A stretch of 41,194 nucleotides of DNA from an uncultured Collinsella sp. (lineage in GTDB: Bacteria > Actinomycetota > Coriobacteriia > Coriobacteriales > Coriobacteriaceae): contig CAJKFS010000018.1 in the NCBI GenBank assembly GCA_905199225.1, positions 1 through 41,194 of the forward strand. Reading direction: 5' to 3'. Both the position numbers and the translations under genes were made by a program. Within the stretch, counting starts at the first letter, position 1, and each line of letters begins with the position of its first letter. The notes below the pieces were generated by a model. It saw only the letters and a list, made by a program, of their open reading frames with translations, was not told the DNA's origin and ran no database searches. Below are positions 23,713 to 32,016 of this stretch, piece by piece.

Positions 23713-25224
23713 ATGACTCGCGATTTAACTCGGGTGATTGTTACTACTGATATGGAAGTCGATGATATGAACTCGCTCGTTCATTTGGCTCTGTATCTTA
23801 ACTTGCTTGATGTGCAGGCCGTGGTGTATACGGCTTCGCAGTATCACTTTCTTGGGGATGGCGTCCATACGCTCGGCGAGGTGAATCCGCATTGGCGGAC
23901 TAAAGGGCGTCGCTCTTATGAGCGGAATGTTGTGCCCCATGAACCTGATCCCACGGCTGGGGAGCTTCGTGAGTATCGACCGTTTCCTGAGCATTGGATC
24001 GAGAGCCTCTGGAGCAATGAATATGCCCAGGCTTGGCCTCAGCTGCAGGCTAATGCGGCCGCTGCCGGTGAGCCGCCGTTTCCTTCGCCGGCTCAGATGA
24101 TTGAGCGTACCTTTGTGGGCAACGTTGCCTTTGAGGGCGATGTGCGTGAGGAGACTGAGGGTTCGCGCGTGATTGCTCAGGCAATCTTGGATGATGACCC
24201 GCGTACGCTTTGGCTGCTCAGCTGGGGCGGTATGAATACTATCGTTCGTGCGCTTATGAGTATTGCAGAGCGCTATCGCGATACGCCCGAGTGGCCTTCT
24301 GTGCAGCAGCGCGTCTATCAGAGGGTGCGCGTGATGGGCGTTGCCGATGGTGTGGGGCAGGATAATTCTTGGCTCGACCATGGGTGCGAGCTTTTTCCCG
24401 ATCTCATCTTTTGGTGTGTGCCCTATATGTATGGCGGCTATGTCGATGCCAAGATGGCTCAGCCCGATACGCTGCCGCTGTTCCAGGCTCCCTGGCCCGA
24501 GCAAAATCTCACGCAGGGCAACGGTCCCCTTATGGCGCGCTATATGCTCTATGGCGATGGCAAGGTGTACGAAAACGAGCCCGAGCGCTTTCAGTTTGGC
24601 AAGCATGCGCGCTTGGACTGGGGCTTAGAAGGCATGCCCGCGATGCAATTTGAGCGCGGCGATTTTATGGCCGAGGGCGACTCGATGACCTATATTCCGC
24701 TGCTGCCGTTTGGCCTGCGCGGCATCGATAACCGCGACTTTGACACGTTGCTCGGCCGTATGTTTTTGGACGGGCATCCCGACTCAGATGCGCCTGCCGG
24801 TTTTGCTGCCATAGGTACGCCCGTCGATGGCAATCCTAATCCCTATCTGCGCGCCTACCAGGAGGACTTCGCAGTCCGCGCGCAGTGGTGTGCCCATGAG
24901 CCCGCGGTCTGTTCGCATCCGGCATACGTTGCCGAGGTCACGGGCGACATGAGCGCCGCGGCCGGCGAGCGCGTTGCTCTTGCAGCGACCATCGTCGACC
25001 CCGATGGCAGGGGCTTCGATGCTCATTGGAATGTCACCATGGGACCGTCGCGCTATGCAGGCGCTCAAGATCTGTCGCTATGGCAGGAATGCGCGACGGA
25101 CGCCACGTTCACCGTACCCGCCGACGCGCAGCCCGGTGACCGCTTCGTGCTCACCCTCAGCGTTAAAACCCGCGCCGAGCGCCCCTGCACCCGCTACGCC
25201 CAGGTCGCCATCACCGTCGCGTAG
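23713..25224 (+). CDS. DUF1593 nucleoside-hydrolase-like protein
   Basis: A 503-residue protein. The N-terminal domain (1-330) matches the DUF1593 / Sde0182-like family, related to nucleoside hydrolases: RVIVTTDMEVDDMNSLVHL carries the conserved Asp cluster that binds calcium in that fold. The C-terminal ~90 residues form a small Ig-like beta domain (VDPDGRGFDAHWNVT). No signal peptide is seen. Relatives sit in polysaccharide-use loci, but their reaction is not settled. The first two-thirds uses many T-ending codons, while the end is as C-rich as its neighbours, which suggests recent acquisition or a mosaic gene. GGAG lies before the start. Confidence 0.85.
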   Translation: MTRDLTRVIVTTDMEVDDMNSLVHLALYLNLLDVQAVVYTASQYHFLGDGVHTLGEVNPHWRTKGRRSYERNVVPHEPDPTAGELREYRPFPEHWIESLWSNEYAQAWPQLQANAAAAGEPPFPSPAQMIERTFVGNVAFEGDVREETEGSRVIAQAILDDDPRTLWLLSWGGMNTIVRALMSIAERYRDTPEWPSVQQRVYQRVRVMGVADGVGQDNSWLDHGCELFPDLIFWCVPYMYGGYVDAKMAQPDTLPLFQAPWPEQNLTQGNGPLMARYMLYGDGKVYENEPERFQFGKHARLDWGLEGMPAMQFERGDFMAEGDSMTYIPLLPFGLRGIDNRDFDTLLGRMFLDGHPDSDAPAGFAAIGTPVDGNPNPYLRAYQEDFAVRAQWCAHEPAVCSHPAYVAEVTGDMSAAAGERVALAATIVDPDGRGFDAHWNVTMGPSRYAGAQDLSLWQECATDATFTVPADAQPGDRFVLTLSVKTRAERPCTRYAQVAITVA

Positions 25225-25304
25225 CAAGCGGCGGCACCCACATTCGGCACGGAGTGTCCCCAACTGCTACTCATTTAAGTACGTCCCCGATGACTACCCA
25301 GAAG

Positions 25305-25367
25305 TTGCGGTGGAATAGTTCCTGTTTGGCCTTCTAAGGCCGCCATTTAGGAACTATTTCACCGCAA
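25305..25367. repeat. GTTGCGGTGAAATAG hairpin, copy 3 (inverted)
   Basis: Arms TTGCGGTGGAATAGTTCCT and AGGAACTATTTCACCGCAA. It is inverted relative to copies 1 and 2, so the odd pair is G.U on the plus strand here. It lies in the 275-nt gap before the zinc-ribbon operon. Confidence 0.9.
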
Positions 25368-25499
25368 GTTATTTGGGGATGAAAAATGGGCCATGTGTCC
25401 CAGTTGTGGAGACCTCTTGAGCCGTCTGGGTATCGTGAAAGATCGTGCGCTCCCCCATCATCAAAAGTGACACACGCTACCTGTTGATGGGAGGCAATC

Positions 25500-26237
25500 A
25501 TGGGCTTCTTTGACAAGATGTTCGAGAAGAAAGAGTGCGCGATTTGCGGTACCGAGCTGGGACTTCTAGGTAAGACCAAGATCAACGAAGGCTACCTGTG
25601 CAAAGAATGCGTCGGCAAGCTCTCTCCCTTCTTTGGAGGCTATCGCTCTAGCACCGCGGACGACATTCGCGAGCAGCTCGCCTATCGCGAGGCCAATGCC
25701 GAGCGCCTGGCATCGTTCAATCCCACGCGCACGCTCTCGGCCGGGCGCACCAATATCATGCTCGACGAGGACGCGGGCCTGCTGATCATTACCTCGCAGA
25801 CGCGCTGGCGCGACGCCAACCCCGACATCATCGAGTTCTCTCAGGTACTCGGCTGCGACATGGACATCGATGAGCACCGCACCGAGATCTATCGTGAGAC
25901 CAAGGACGGCGAGCGTGAGAGTTATGACCCGCCGCGCTACGACCTGGATTACGACTTCAATCTGACCATCCACGTCAACACGCCGTACTTTACCGAGATT
26001 GACCTGCGCGTGAACGACTCCACCATCGAGCAGCGCGGGTCCATCGAGTACCGCGAGGCCAAACGTCAGGCAACCGAAGTCCGCGACGCGCTGGTGCAGC
26101 TGCGTCAGGAGACGCGCGATAGCGTCGTTGCTGCCAAGGCCCCCAAGACCGCGGTGACCTGCCCCTTCTGCGGCGCCACCACCATTCCCGATGCCAGTGG
26201 GCGCTGCGAATACTGCGGCGGCGCCATCGGCGCATAG
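25500..26237 (+). CDS. DUF4428-type protein with zinc ribbons at both ends
   Basis: A 245-residue cytoplasmic protein. A four-Cys N-terminal zinc motif (C13-x2-C16, C34-x2-C37) matches DUF4428. The middle (about 75-185) is beta-rich and may be a PH-like or lipid-binding fold, and a short helical stretch follows. A second ribbon ends the protein (TCPFCG then CEYCGG). It is the first gene of a four-gene operon with an SPFH protein. GGGAGG lies five bases before the start. Its exact role is unknown; family members recur in operons with SPFH/YdjI-like proteins. Confidence 0.87.
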   Translation: MGFFDKMFEKKECAICGTELGLLGKTKINEGYLCKECVGKLSPFFGGYRSSTADDIREQLAYREANAERLASFNPTRTLSAGRTNIMLDEDAGLLIITSQTRWRDANPDIIEFSQVLGCDMDIDEHRTEIYRETKDGERESYDPPRYDLDYDFNLTIHVNTPYFTEIDLRVNDSTIEQRGSIEYREAKRQATEVRDALVQLRQETRDSVVAAKAPKTAVTCPFCGATTIPDASGRCEYCGGAIGA

Positions 26238-26261
26238 CCCTCGGCACGGAAAGGACCGATC

Positions 26262-27584
26262 ATGGCCTTCGAAAGCGTTAACTATCAGTGCCCCGCGTGT
26301 GGCGGCCCGCTGCATTTTGCCAGCGCCGAGCAAAAGCTCGTCTGTGACTACTGCGACTCGCGCTTTGAAGTCGAAGAGGTCGAGGCTCTCTATCGCGAGC
26401 GCCAGGACAAGGCAGATGCCAAAGCCGATGCGGCGGCCGCAACATCCAAGCCCGCATCCGACGATGCGGTGCAGGAACTGGCCCAAAACGCCGGCTATAT
26501 CTGCTCGTCGTGTGGCGCCGAGCTGATCTCGGACGGCACCGTCGCCGTCTCCACCTGCCCATACTGCGGCAATCCCGCCGTGGCGCCCGGCCAGCTCTCG
26601 GGCGACTTCTCCCCCGACCTGGTGATTCCATTTAAGCTCGGGCGCGATGACGTCACGGCCGCACTCAAGGAACACTACAAGGGCAAGATCTTGCTGCCCA
26701 AGAGCTTTGTCACCGGCAACCACATCGACGAGGTCCAAGGTGTCTACGTGCCGTTTTGGCTCTACGGTGCCCGCGTTGACGGCGAAGTGCACTTTGACGC
26801 GACCAACGAGACCGTGACCGAGGAATCCGACCGCACCGTCACGACCACCGACCACTACGATGCCTATCGCAAGGGCAATATCTCGTTTAAGCGCGTGCCC
26901 GTCGACGGATCGTCCAAGATGCCCGACGGCCACATGGATGCCATCGAGCCGTTTGACTACGACGCGCTGCGTCCGTTCTCGGTCGCCTATATGCCCGGCT
27001 ACATCGCCAACCGTTACGACGAGGACTGCGAGACCTGCAAGGCGCGCGCCGAGCGCCGTATGGAAGAAAGCACGATCTCGGCCCTGCGCGAGACCGTCGT
27101 CGACGAATACGACGATGCCACGGTCGAAAGCAAGCAGCTCGACTACACCTGGGAAGACAGCGACTACGCCCTGTTCCCCGTCTGGATGCTCTCCACCTCG
27201 TGGAACGGCAAGAGCTACCTGTTTGCCATGAACGGCCAGACCGGCCGTTTGGTCGGCGAGCTCCCCTGCTCCAAGCCCAAGCTCGCCATCGCCTCGGTGC
27301 TGTTCTTTGTGATCGGATTTATCCTCTCCCAGATTCTCTTTATGGGGGAATACGCCTTCGATCCAGATTACCTCACCTTTGATATCGAGGGCATCCTCAT
27401 CAACGTCATCGCGCCGCTGATCATCGTGATTATCGGAGACGTGCTACTGGTAGGCCAGCTCAAGACGGCCAACGAGGCCACCCACGCCGACGAGTACTGC
27501 GGCGAGCTCGACCTGACCGAGAAGCACGACACCTTCAGCCACACCGAGACCACCGTTGTCATGAAAGACGACAAGGACGACTAA
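26262..27584 (+). CDS. Membrane-anchored double zinc-ribbon protein
   Basis: A 440-residue protein. A first ribbon (C10, C13, C28, C31) is followed by a charged helix and a second TFIIB-like ribbon (C81, C84, C99, C102). A long beta-rich middle includes YVPFWLYGARVDG and VWMLSTSWNGKSYLFAMNGQTG. Two C-terminal membrane helices follow (LAIASVLFFVIGFILSQILF and INVIAPLIIVIIGDVLLVG). The YVPFWL and NGQTG motifs are typical of the YdjH-like zinc-ribbon family. It starts 24 nt after the previous gene with GGAAAGGA upstream. Probably it works with the SPFH protein at the membrane (inference). Confidence 0.87.
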   Translation: MAFESVNYQCPACGGPLHFASAEQKLVCDYCDSRFEVEEVEALYRERQDKADAKADAAAATSKPASDDAVQELAQNAGYICSSCGAELISDGTVAVSTCPYCGNPAVAPGQLSGDFSPDLVIPFKLGRDDVTAALKEHYKGKILLPKSFVTGNHIDEVQGVYVPFWLYGARVDGEVHFDATNETVTEESDRTVTTTDHYDAYRKGNISFKRVPVDGSSKMPDGHMDAIEPFDYDALRPFSVAYMPGYIANRYDEDCETCKARAERRMEESTISALRETVVDEYDDATVESKQLDYTWEDSDYALFPVWMLSTSWNGKSYLFAMNGQTGRLVGELPCSKPKLAIASVLFFVIGFILSQILFMGEYAFDPDYLTFDIEGILINVIAPLIIVIIGDVLLVGQLKTANEATHADEYCGELDLTEKHDTFSHTETTVVMKDDKDD

Positions 27585-27632
27585 GCAATCCAACCAATAC
27601 CACCCGGCCTTTGACGAGAAAGGAAGATTACC

Positions 27633-28868
27633 ATGGGACTCTTGAAAGCTGGATTGGGAGCTGCCGGCGGCGTCATGGCCGACCAGTGGAAGGAATTTAT
27701 CTATTGCGAATCGATGCCTGCTGACGTCTTGGCCTGCAAGGGCAGCAAACGCACCGGTGGCCGCAGCTCCAACACGCGCGGCGAGGACAACGTCATCTCC
27801 AACGGCTCGGTCATCGCCGTCAACGACGGCCAGGGCATGCTCGTGGTGCAAAACGGCAAGATCATCGAAGTCGCGCTGGAGCCCGGTGAGTTCGTCTTCG
27901 ATACCGGCAGCGAGCCGAGCGTCTTTAGCGGCAACCTGGGCGACTCCATCAAGGAGACCTTCGCCAATATCGGCAGCCGCTTTACCTTTGGCGGCGACGC
28001 GGGCAAGGACCAGCGCGTCTACTTCATCAACACCAAGGAGATCATCGGCAACAAGTACGGCACCGCCTCGCCCGTGCCCTTCCGCGTGGTCGATAACAAC
28101 ATTGGCCTGGACGTCGACATCTCCGTGCGCTGCAACGGCGAGTATTCGTACCGCATCACCAACCCGCTGCTGTTCTACACCAACGTATGCGGCAACGTGA
28201 CCGATAGCTATACGCGCGACAAGATCGACAGCCAGCTTAAGTCCGAGCTGCTCACCGCCCTGCAGCCCGCCTTTGCCAAGATCTCGGAGATGGGCATCCG
28301 CTACAGTGCCATCCCCGGCCACACCACCGAGCTCGCCCGCGCGCTCAACGAGGTCCTCTCGGCCGACTGGCGCGACCTGCGTGGTGTCGAGATCGTGAGC
28401 TTTGGCGTCAACTCCATCGCCGCCTCGCAAGAAGACGAGCAGATGATCAAGGACCTGCAGAAGGCCGCGGTCATGCGCGATCCCACCATGGCAGCAGCCA
28501 ACATCGCCAGCGCCCAGAGCGACGCGATGCGCGCGGCAGCAGCCAACCCCAACGGCGCGATGGCAGGCTTTATGGGCATGGGCATGGCAGGTGGCATGGG
28601 CGGCATGAACGCTAGCCAGCTGTTCGCCGCCGGTCAGGCACAGCAGCAGGCTGCCCCGCAGCCGGCTCCGGCACCCGCCCCGGCTCCTGTCGCCGCACCT
28701 GCGGCCGGCACGTGGACCTGCAGCTGCGGCGCCACCAACACCGGCAAGTTCTGCTCCGAGTGCGGTAGTCCCGCACCCGCCCCGGCACCGGCCAAGTGGT
28801 TCTGCCCCAACTGCGGCAGCGAAAACGGCGGCAAGTTCTGCAGCAACTGCGGAACGCCCAGGCCCTAG
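27633..28868 (+). CDS. SPFH-domain protein with two C-terminal zinc ribbons (YdjI-like)
   Basis: A 411-residue protein. The SPFH/band-7-type domain covers about residues 20-280 (FIYCESMPADVLACKG, GMLVVQNGKIIEVALEPG, PFRVVDNNIGLDVDISVR). A Met/Gly-rich segment (about 295-330) and an Ala-Pro linker lead to two zinc ribbons, CSCGATNTGKFCSECG and CPNCGSENGGKFCSNCG. Related proteins are called virion-core-like or YdjI and take part in membrane stress responses in Bacillus. There is no clear membrane helix, so it may attach through its partner at 26262. AAAGGA precedes the start. Confidence 0.92.
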   Translation: MGLLKAGLGAAGGVMADQWKEFIYCESMPADVLACKGSKRTGGRSSNTRGEDNVISNGSVIAVNDGQGMLVVQNGKIIEVALEPGEFVFDTGSEPSVFSGNLGDSIKETFANIGSRFTFGGDAGKDQRVYFINTKEIIGNKYGTASPVPFRVVDNNIGLDVDISVRCNGEYSYRITNPLLFYTNVCGNVTDSYTRDKIDSQLKSELLTALQPAFAKISEMGIRYSAIPGHTTELARALNEVLSADWRDLRGVEIVSFGVNSIAASQEDEQMIKDLQKAAVMRDPTMAAANIASAQSDAMRAAAANPNGAMAGFMGMGMAGGMGGMNASQLFAAGQAQQQAAPQPAPAPAPAPVAAPAAGTWTCSCGATNTGKFCSECGSPAPAPAPAKWFCPNCGSENGGKFCSNCGTPRP

Positions 28869-28949
28869 CCCCTCTATCCGGTAATTGGCGGGGAGGTCCG
28901 CCACCCCCGCATTTGCTTCTATGGGTTTCGTTCGATAAAGGAGGACACC

Positions 28950-29792
28950 ATGAAGACAACGTTCAAAAAGTCCGCACTCGCATTTCTGACATGCGTCCTG
29001 GCGCTCGCCTTTGCCCTGACGGGCTGCAGCGGCGGCGGCAAAGACCCCAAGGCCAACTTCGTCGGCAGCTGGGAACTCTCGGGTGGAACCGTGGATGGCG
29101 AAGAGCTAACCGATGAGTACATGAAGATGCTCGAGGATTGGGGTGTCCACTGCGTCCTGATTCTCGATGAGGACGGTACAGGTGCCCTCGACCTGTTCCT
29201 TGAAGTCGTCGACCTTAAATGGGAGGCAAAGGACGCCACCACCGTAACCCTCACCGCCGAAGACGAGTCGTATGACATGAAGCTCAAGGACGGCAAACTC
29301 ATCCTCGAAGAAGATGACGGAAATCTTGTCTTTACCAAGTCCGACAAGGACCTGTCCGGCACGGTGAAGAAGGATCGCGAGGCGGCCGAGAAGGAAGAGG
29401 AGATCGATGAGGCCGTCGAAGACGACGATGTCCAGAACGTCGAAATCTCCCCCGCCGTCACCGTCGCCGATGACGATCTGTGCACCATCACCATCACCGA
29501 GAAGTTCAAGGACGACTGGGGCGATATCGGCTTTGTCGTCAACATCACCAACAAGAGCGACAAGGACCTGACCTTCTACGCTCCTTCCGGCAAGACCAAC
29601 GTCAACGGCACCATGAAGGAACCCTGGTTCTCGGCTCACCTGATGCCCGGCACCAACGCCACCGAGGAGTTCACGTTCTCGAGCGGCGAGCTTGACAGCC
29701 TTGACGACCTGGTCAACACGACCATCGGCATCGACGCCTACCTGACCGATTCCTACGAGGACGTCGCCTCCTACAGCGCAACCATCGCGTAA
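28950..29792 (+). CDS. Predicted lipoprotein with a DUF5067-like C-terminal domain
   Basis: A 280-residue exported protein with lipobox LTGC (Cys26). A first domain (about 35-130) looks like a lipocalin-type beta fold (FVGSWELSGGTVDGEEL and LKDGKLILEEDDG). A charged helical linker follows, then an Ig-like domain (about 170-280) with VVNITNKSDKDLTFYA, as in DUF5067-type proteins. It is the last gene of the zinc-ribbon/SPFH operon (81 nt gap), with AAGGAGG before the start. Perhaps it is the outer-surface partner of the membrane complex. Confidence 0.82.
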   Translation: MKTTFKKSALAFLTCVLALAFALTGCSGGGKDPKANFVGSWELSGGTVDGEELTDEYMKMLEDWGVHCVLILDEDGTGALDLFLEVVDLKWEAKDATTVTLTAEDESYDMKLKDGKLILEEDDGNLVFTKSDKDLSGTVKKDREAAEKEEEIDEAVEDDDVQNVEISPAVTVADDDLCTITITEKFKDDWGDIGFVVNITNKSDKDLTFYAPSGKTNVNGTMKEPWFSAHLMPGTNATEEFTFSSGELDSLDDLVNTTIGIDAYLTDSYEDVASYSATIA

Positions 29793-29842
29793 CGGCAGAC
29801 ACCGATAGCCGCGGGTCGGCGGACATATCCGCGCACATGCCA

Positions 29843-29877
29843 GGCGGGGCCGCAGGAGATAATCCTGCGGCCCCGCC
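29843..29877. terminator. Bidirectional terminator between convergent operons
   Basis: A 15-bp GC-rich stem (GGCGGGGCCGCAGGA with TCCTGCGGCCCCGCC) lies between the lipoprotein and response-regulator genes. The T run is short on both sides. Confidence 0.7.
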
Positions 29878-29902
29878 GCTTTATGCCGATGCGTAACGAG
29901 CG

Positions 29903-30523
29903 CTAGCGCTCCATGTTGGGAACGATGCTGCCCTCGGTCACCGCATGCACGGCCAGGCGCATGATGTTGTCGTAGCCGGTCTTGCTCAGGATCTCCGAGA
30001 TGCGGCGCTTGATGGTGCCCTCACTCATAAACAGCTCGGCCGCGATCTCGCGACGACTTTTGCCCTCGCAGGCAAGGCGCAAAATCGATAGCTCGACATC
30101 GTCGAGGGCTGCTGTACCCGAAAAAATGCTCTCGGGCGGCTTGGGAAACGTGCAGTAGCCAGCCAACGTGGAGCGCATCACGGCGAACAGCTCGTCGATA
30201 CCGACGTTCTTGTACACAAAGCTATCGACGCCCGCCTCGCGGGCCTGATCGACAAAGGTGATCTCGGGCATGCCTGTCATGATAATGATGCGACACTCGA
30301 GCAGCTGCTCCTTGATGCGTGCCGCCGCCACGATGCCGTTTGAATCGTGTTCGGTGCACACGTCCATCAGTATCATGTCCGGGCGCTCCTTGAGCGCGAC
30401 ACCCAAGGCCTCGGAGGCATCGGCGATCGCGGCAACGACGGTCATATCGGGCTGGTCGCCAACGGAGCGCGCCAGGCTCTCGCGCAGGATGGCCTGATCT
30501 TCGACAATTAACACGCGGATCAT
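29903..30523 (-). CDS. NarL/LuxR-type response regulator
   Basis: A 206-residue regulator. The receiver domain (1-120) has the acidic pocket VEDQ, the phosphorylated Asp54 in MILMDVC, IIMTGMPE, and the conserved Lys in VYKNVG. The C-terminal LuxR helix-turn-helix (about 143-200) reads LSILRLACEGKSRREIAAEL then MSEGTIKRRISEIL. It overlaps the histidine kinase gene by 4 nt, so the two are co-translated partners. Target genes are unknown. Confidence 0.95.
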   Translation of the reverse strand: MIRVLIVEDQAILRESLARSVGDQPDMTVVAAIADASEALGVALKERPDMILMDVCTEHDSNGIVAAARIKEQLLECRIIIMTGMPEITFVDQAREAGVDSFVYKNVGIDELFAVMRSTLAGYCTFPKPPESIFSGTAALDDVELSILRLACEGKSRREIAAELFMSEGTIKRRISEILSKTGYDNIMRLAVHAVTEGSIVPNMER

Positions 30524-32016
30524 GAGTTTCTCCTTTGGGACGTGTCGTTGGCGTTAAGCGGAATGGATACCGTAAGCGTAAAGGGCGGGGTGGCGTGGAC
30601 CTCTAGGCTGCCACCCAGATCTTGCGCGACATGCCTCATACCTGGAAAACCCGTTCCCTCGCGATACGATACGGGGGCAGGCGCGCCGTCGTTTGAGACC
30701 GTCATGTGTGCAATGGCGCCGCCATCCGACCCCTCCCGCCACAGGCGCACCTGGACTTGGTGGGCCTGCGCATGCTTGGTGGCATTGGTCGATGCCTCGC
30801 GGATAATCTGCAAAAAGGCGGCAGCGACGTGAGCATCGTCCGGAAGCGATCCATCTACATCGATCTGAACGCTCACCAGGCCAAAGGCATGAACGATATC
30901 GCCGAGCTGCTCCGCAGGCTCGCTAGCGCCACCGCTACGCAGGTCGGCGGCAATCGAGCGCAGCAGCGGGTCAATCTGCTCGAGCGACTCGTCATCCAGA
31001 CGCCCCTCTTCCAGATATCGATGAAGGATGGACAGGCGCTGGCCGATCACATCGTGCACGCGGGCACGCATGCGCAGGTAGGCCGCATTGTCGGCAACCT
31101 TTTTGACTTCTTCGATCTGGGCCTGGAGCTCTTGACCCGCAAGCTCAAGCAGGTGATTGGCCTGCGCCAGACGGTCGTGGGCATGCGCGTACTCCGTCAC
31201 GTCCAAGCCAATAATGCGCTCAAAGGGACGGCCCGAAACCATAACCTCATCACATGCGAACAGACGAATCTCGGAGGAGGAAACCTCGACCACCGCACGT
31301 GCCTCCCCAAAGCGGTCCAGGTCGATTCGAACGCGGTTTTTGCTGCTCTCGGGCATCTGCGCACTGAGTTTTCGAAGACCGCCCCACGTATCGCTCATGT
31401 CGTGCAGGTCGGTGGGCATGTGAAGCTCCACAAGGTTCCTGCGCATGCAGCGGTTCATGAGCAGCGGGCGGCCCTTCGAATCCAGATACAGAATGCCGAC
31501 GGGGATCACGTTAATAGTCTCGATCGTCGAAAACGCCGTGATGTCCTCCTGGCGGTTGCGCACGTCCATCAAAAGCGCCGCGACGGAGCGGAACAGGAAG
31601 AACGCGCCCTCCGCGATAAGGACTGCGGGCCACGCCGAACCCATGACGTAAACAACCGGCGGCGTCGCGGCGGCAACAAGCAGCAGCTCAACCATCATGA
31701 CGGGACGACGATAATGCACCATAAGGACTACGCCATAGGCGGCAATCGCGGCGTTGAGCCATAGCAGCGCGCCCGCCGCCTCGGCGACGACATAGAGCGG
31801 CGCCACCAGATACGACCCGCTCGACGCGAACAAGATGACGGCCGAGATAGCCAAGTGCAGCACAAGGCTCGCCTCGTAGGCGCAGATCACTTTGCGGTTG
31901 TAAGACGAACGACGCGATGCGATCAGCGGAACATGGATGGTCTGCAAGCACGCCACCAAGGCAAAGAGCACATCGAGCGCAACGATCTGGGGAAGGATAA
32001 GCGGCATCGGCATCAT
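30520..32016 (-). CDS. Membrane sensor histidine kinase
   Basis: A 498-residue kinase. The first ~170 residues form about five to six membrane helices. A PAS-like segment follows (about 185-290: VIPVGILYLDSKGRPLLMNR), then a coiled coil. The dimerisation domain carries the phosphorylated His in ARVHDVIGQRLSIL. The ATPase domain has an N-box-like TNATKHAQA and a glycine loop GTGFPGMRHVAQDLGGSLEV. This arrangement matches kinases paired with NarL-type regulators. The start overlaps the previous gene's stop; ATG 32016 is chosen, although a GTG three bases upstream is possible. Confidence 0.9.
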   Translation of the reverse strand: MMPMPLILPQIVALDVLFALVACLQTIHVPLIASRRSSYNRKVICAYEASLVLHLAISAVILFASSGSYLVAPLYVVAEAAGALLWLNAAIAAYGVVLMVHYRRPVMMVELLLVAAATPPVVYVMGSAWPAVLIAEGAFFLFRSVAALLMDVRNRQEDITAFSTIETINVIPVGILYLDSKGRPLLMNRCMRRNLVELHMPTDLHDMSDTWGGLRKLSAQMPESSKNRVRIDLDRFGEARAVVEVSSSEIRLFACDEVMVSGRPFERIIGLDVTEYAHAHDRLAQANHLLELAGQELQAQIEEVKKVADNAAYLRMRARVHDVIGQRLSILHRYLEEGRLDDESLEQIDPLLRSIAADLRSGGASEPAEQLGDIVHAFGLVSVQIDVDGSLPDDAHVAAAFLQIIREASTNATKHAQAHQVQVRLWREGSDGGAIAHMTVSNDGAPAPVSYREGTGFPGMRHVAQDLGGSLEVHATPPFTLTVSIPLNANDTSQRRNS

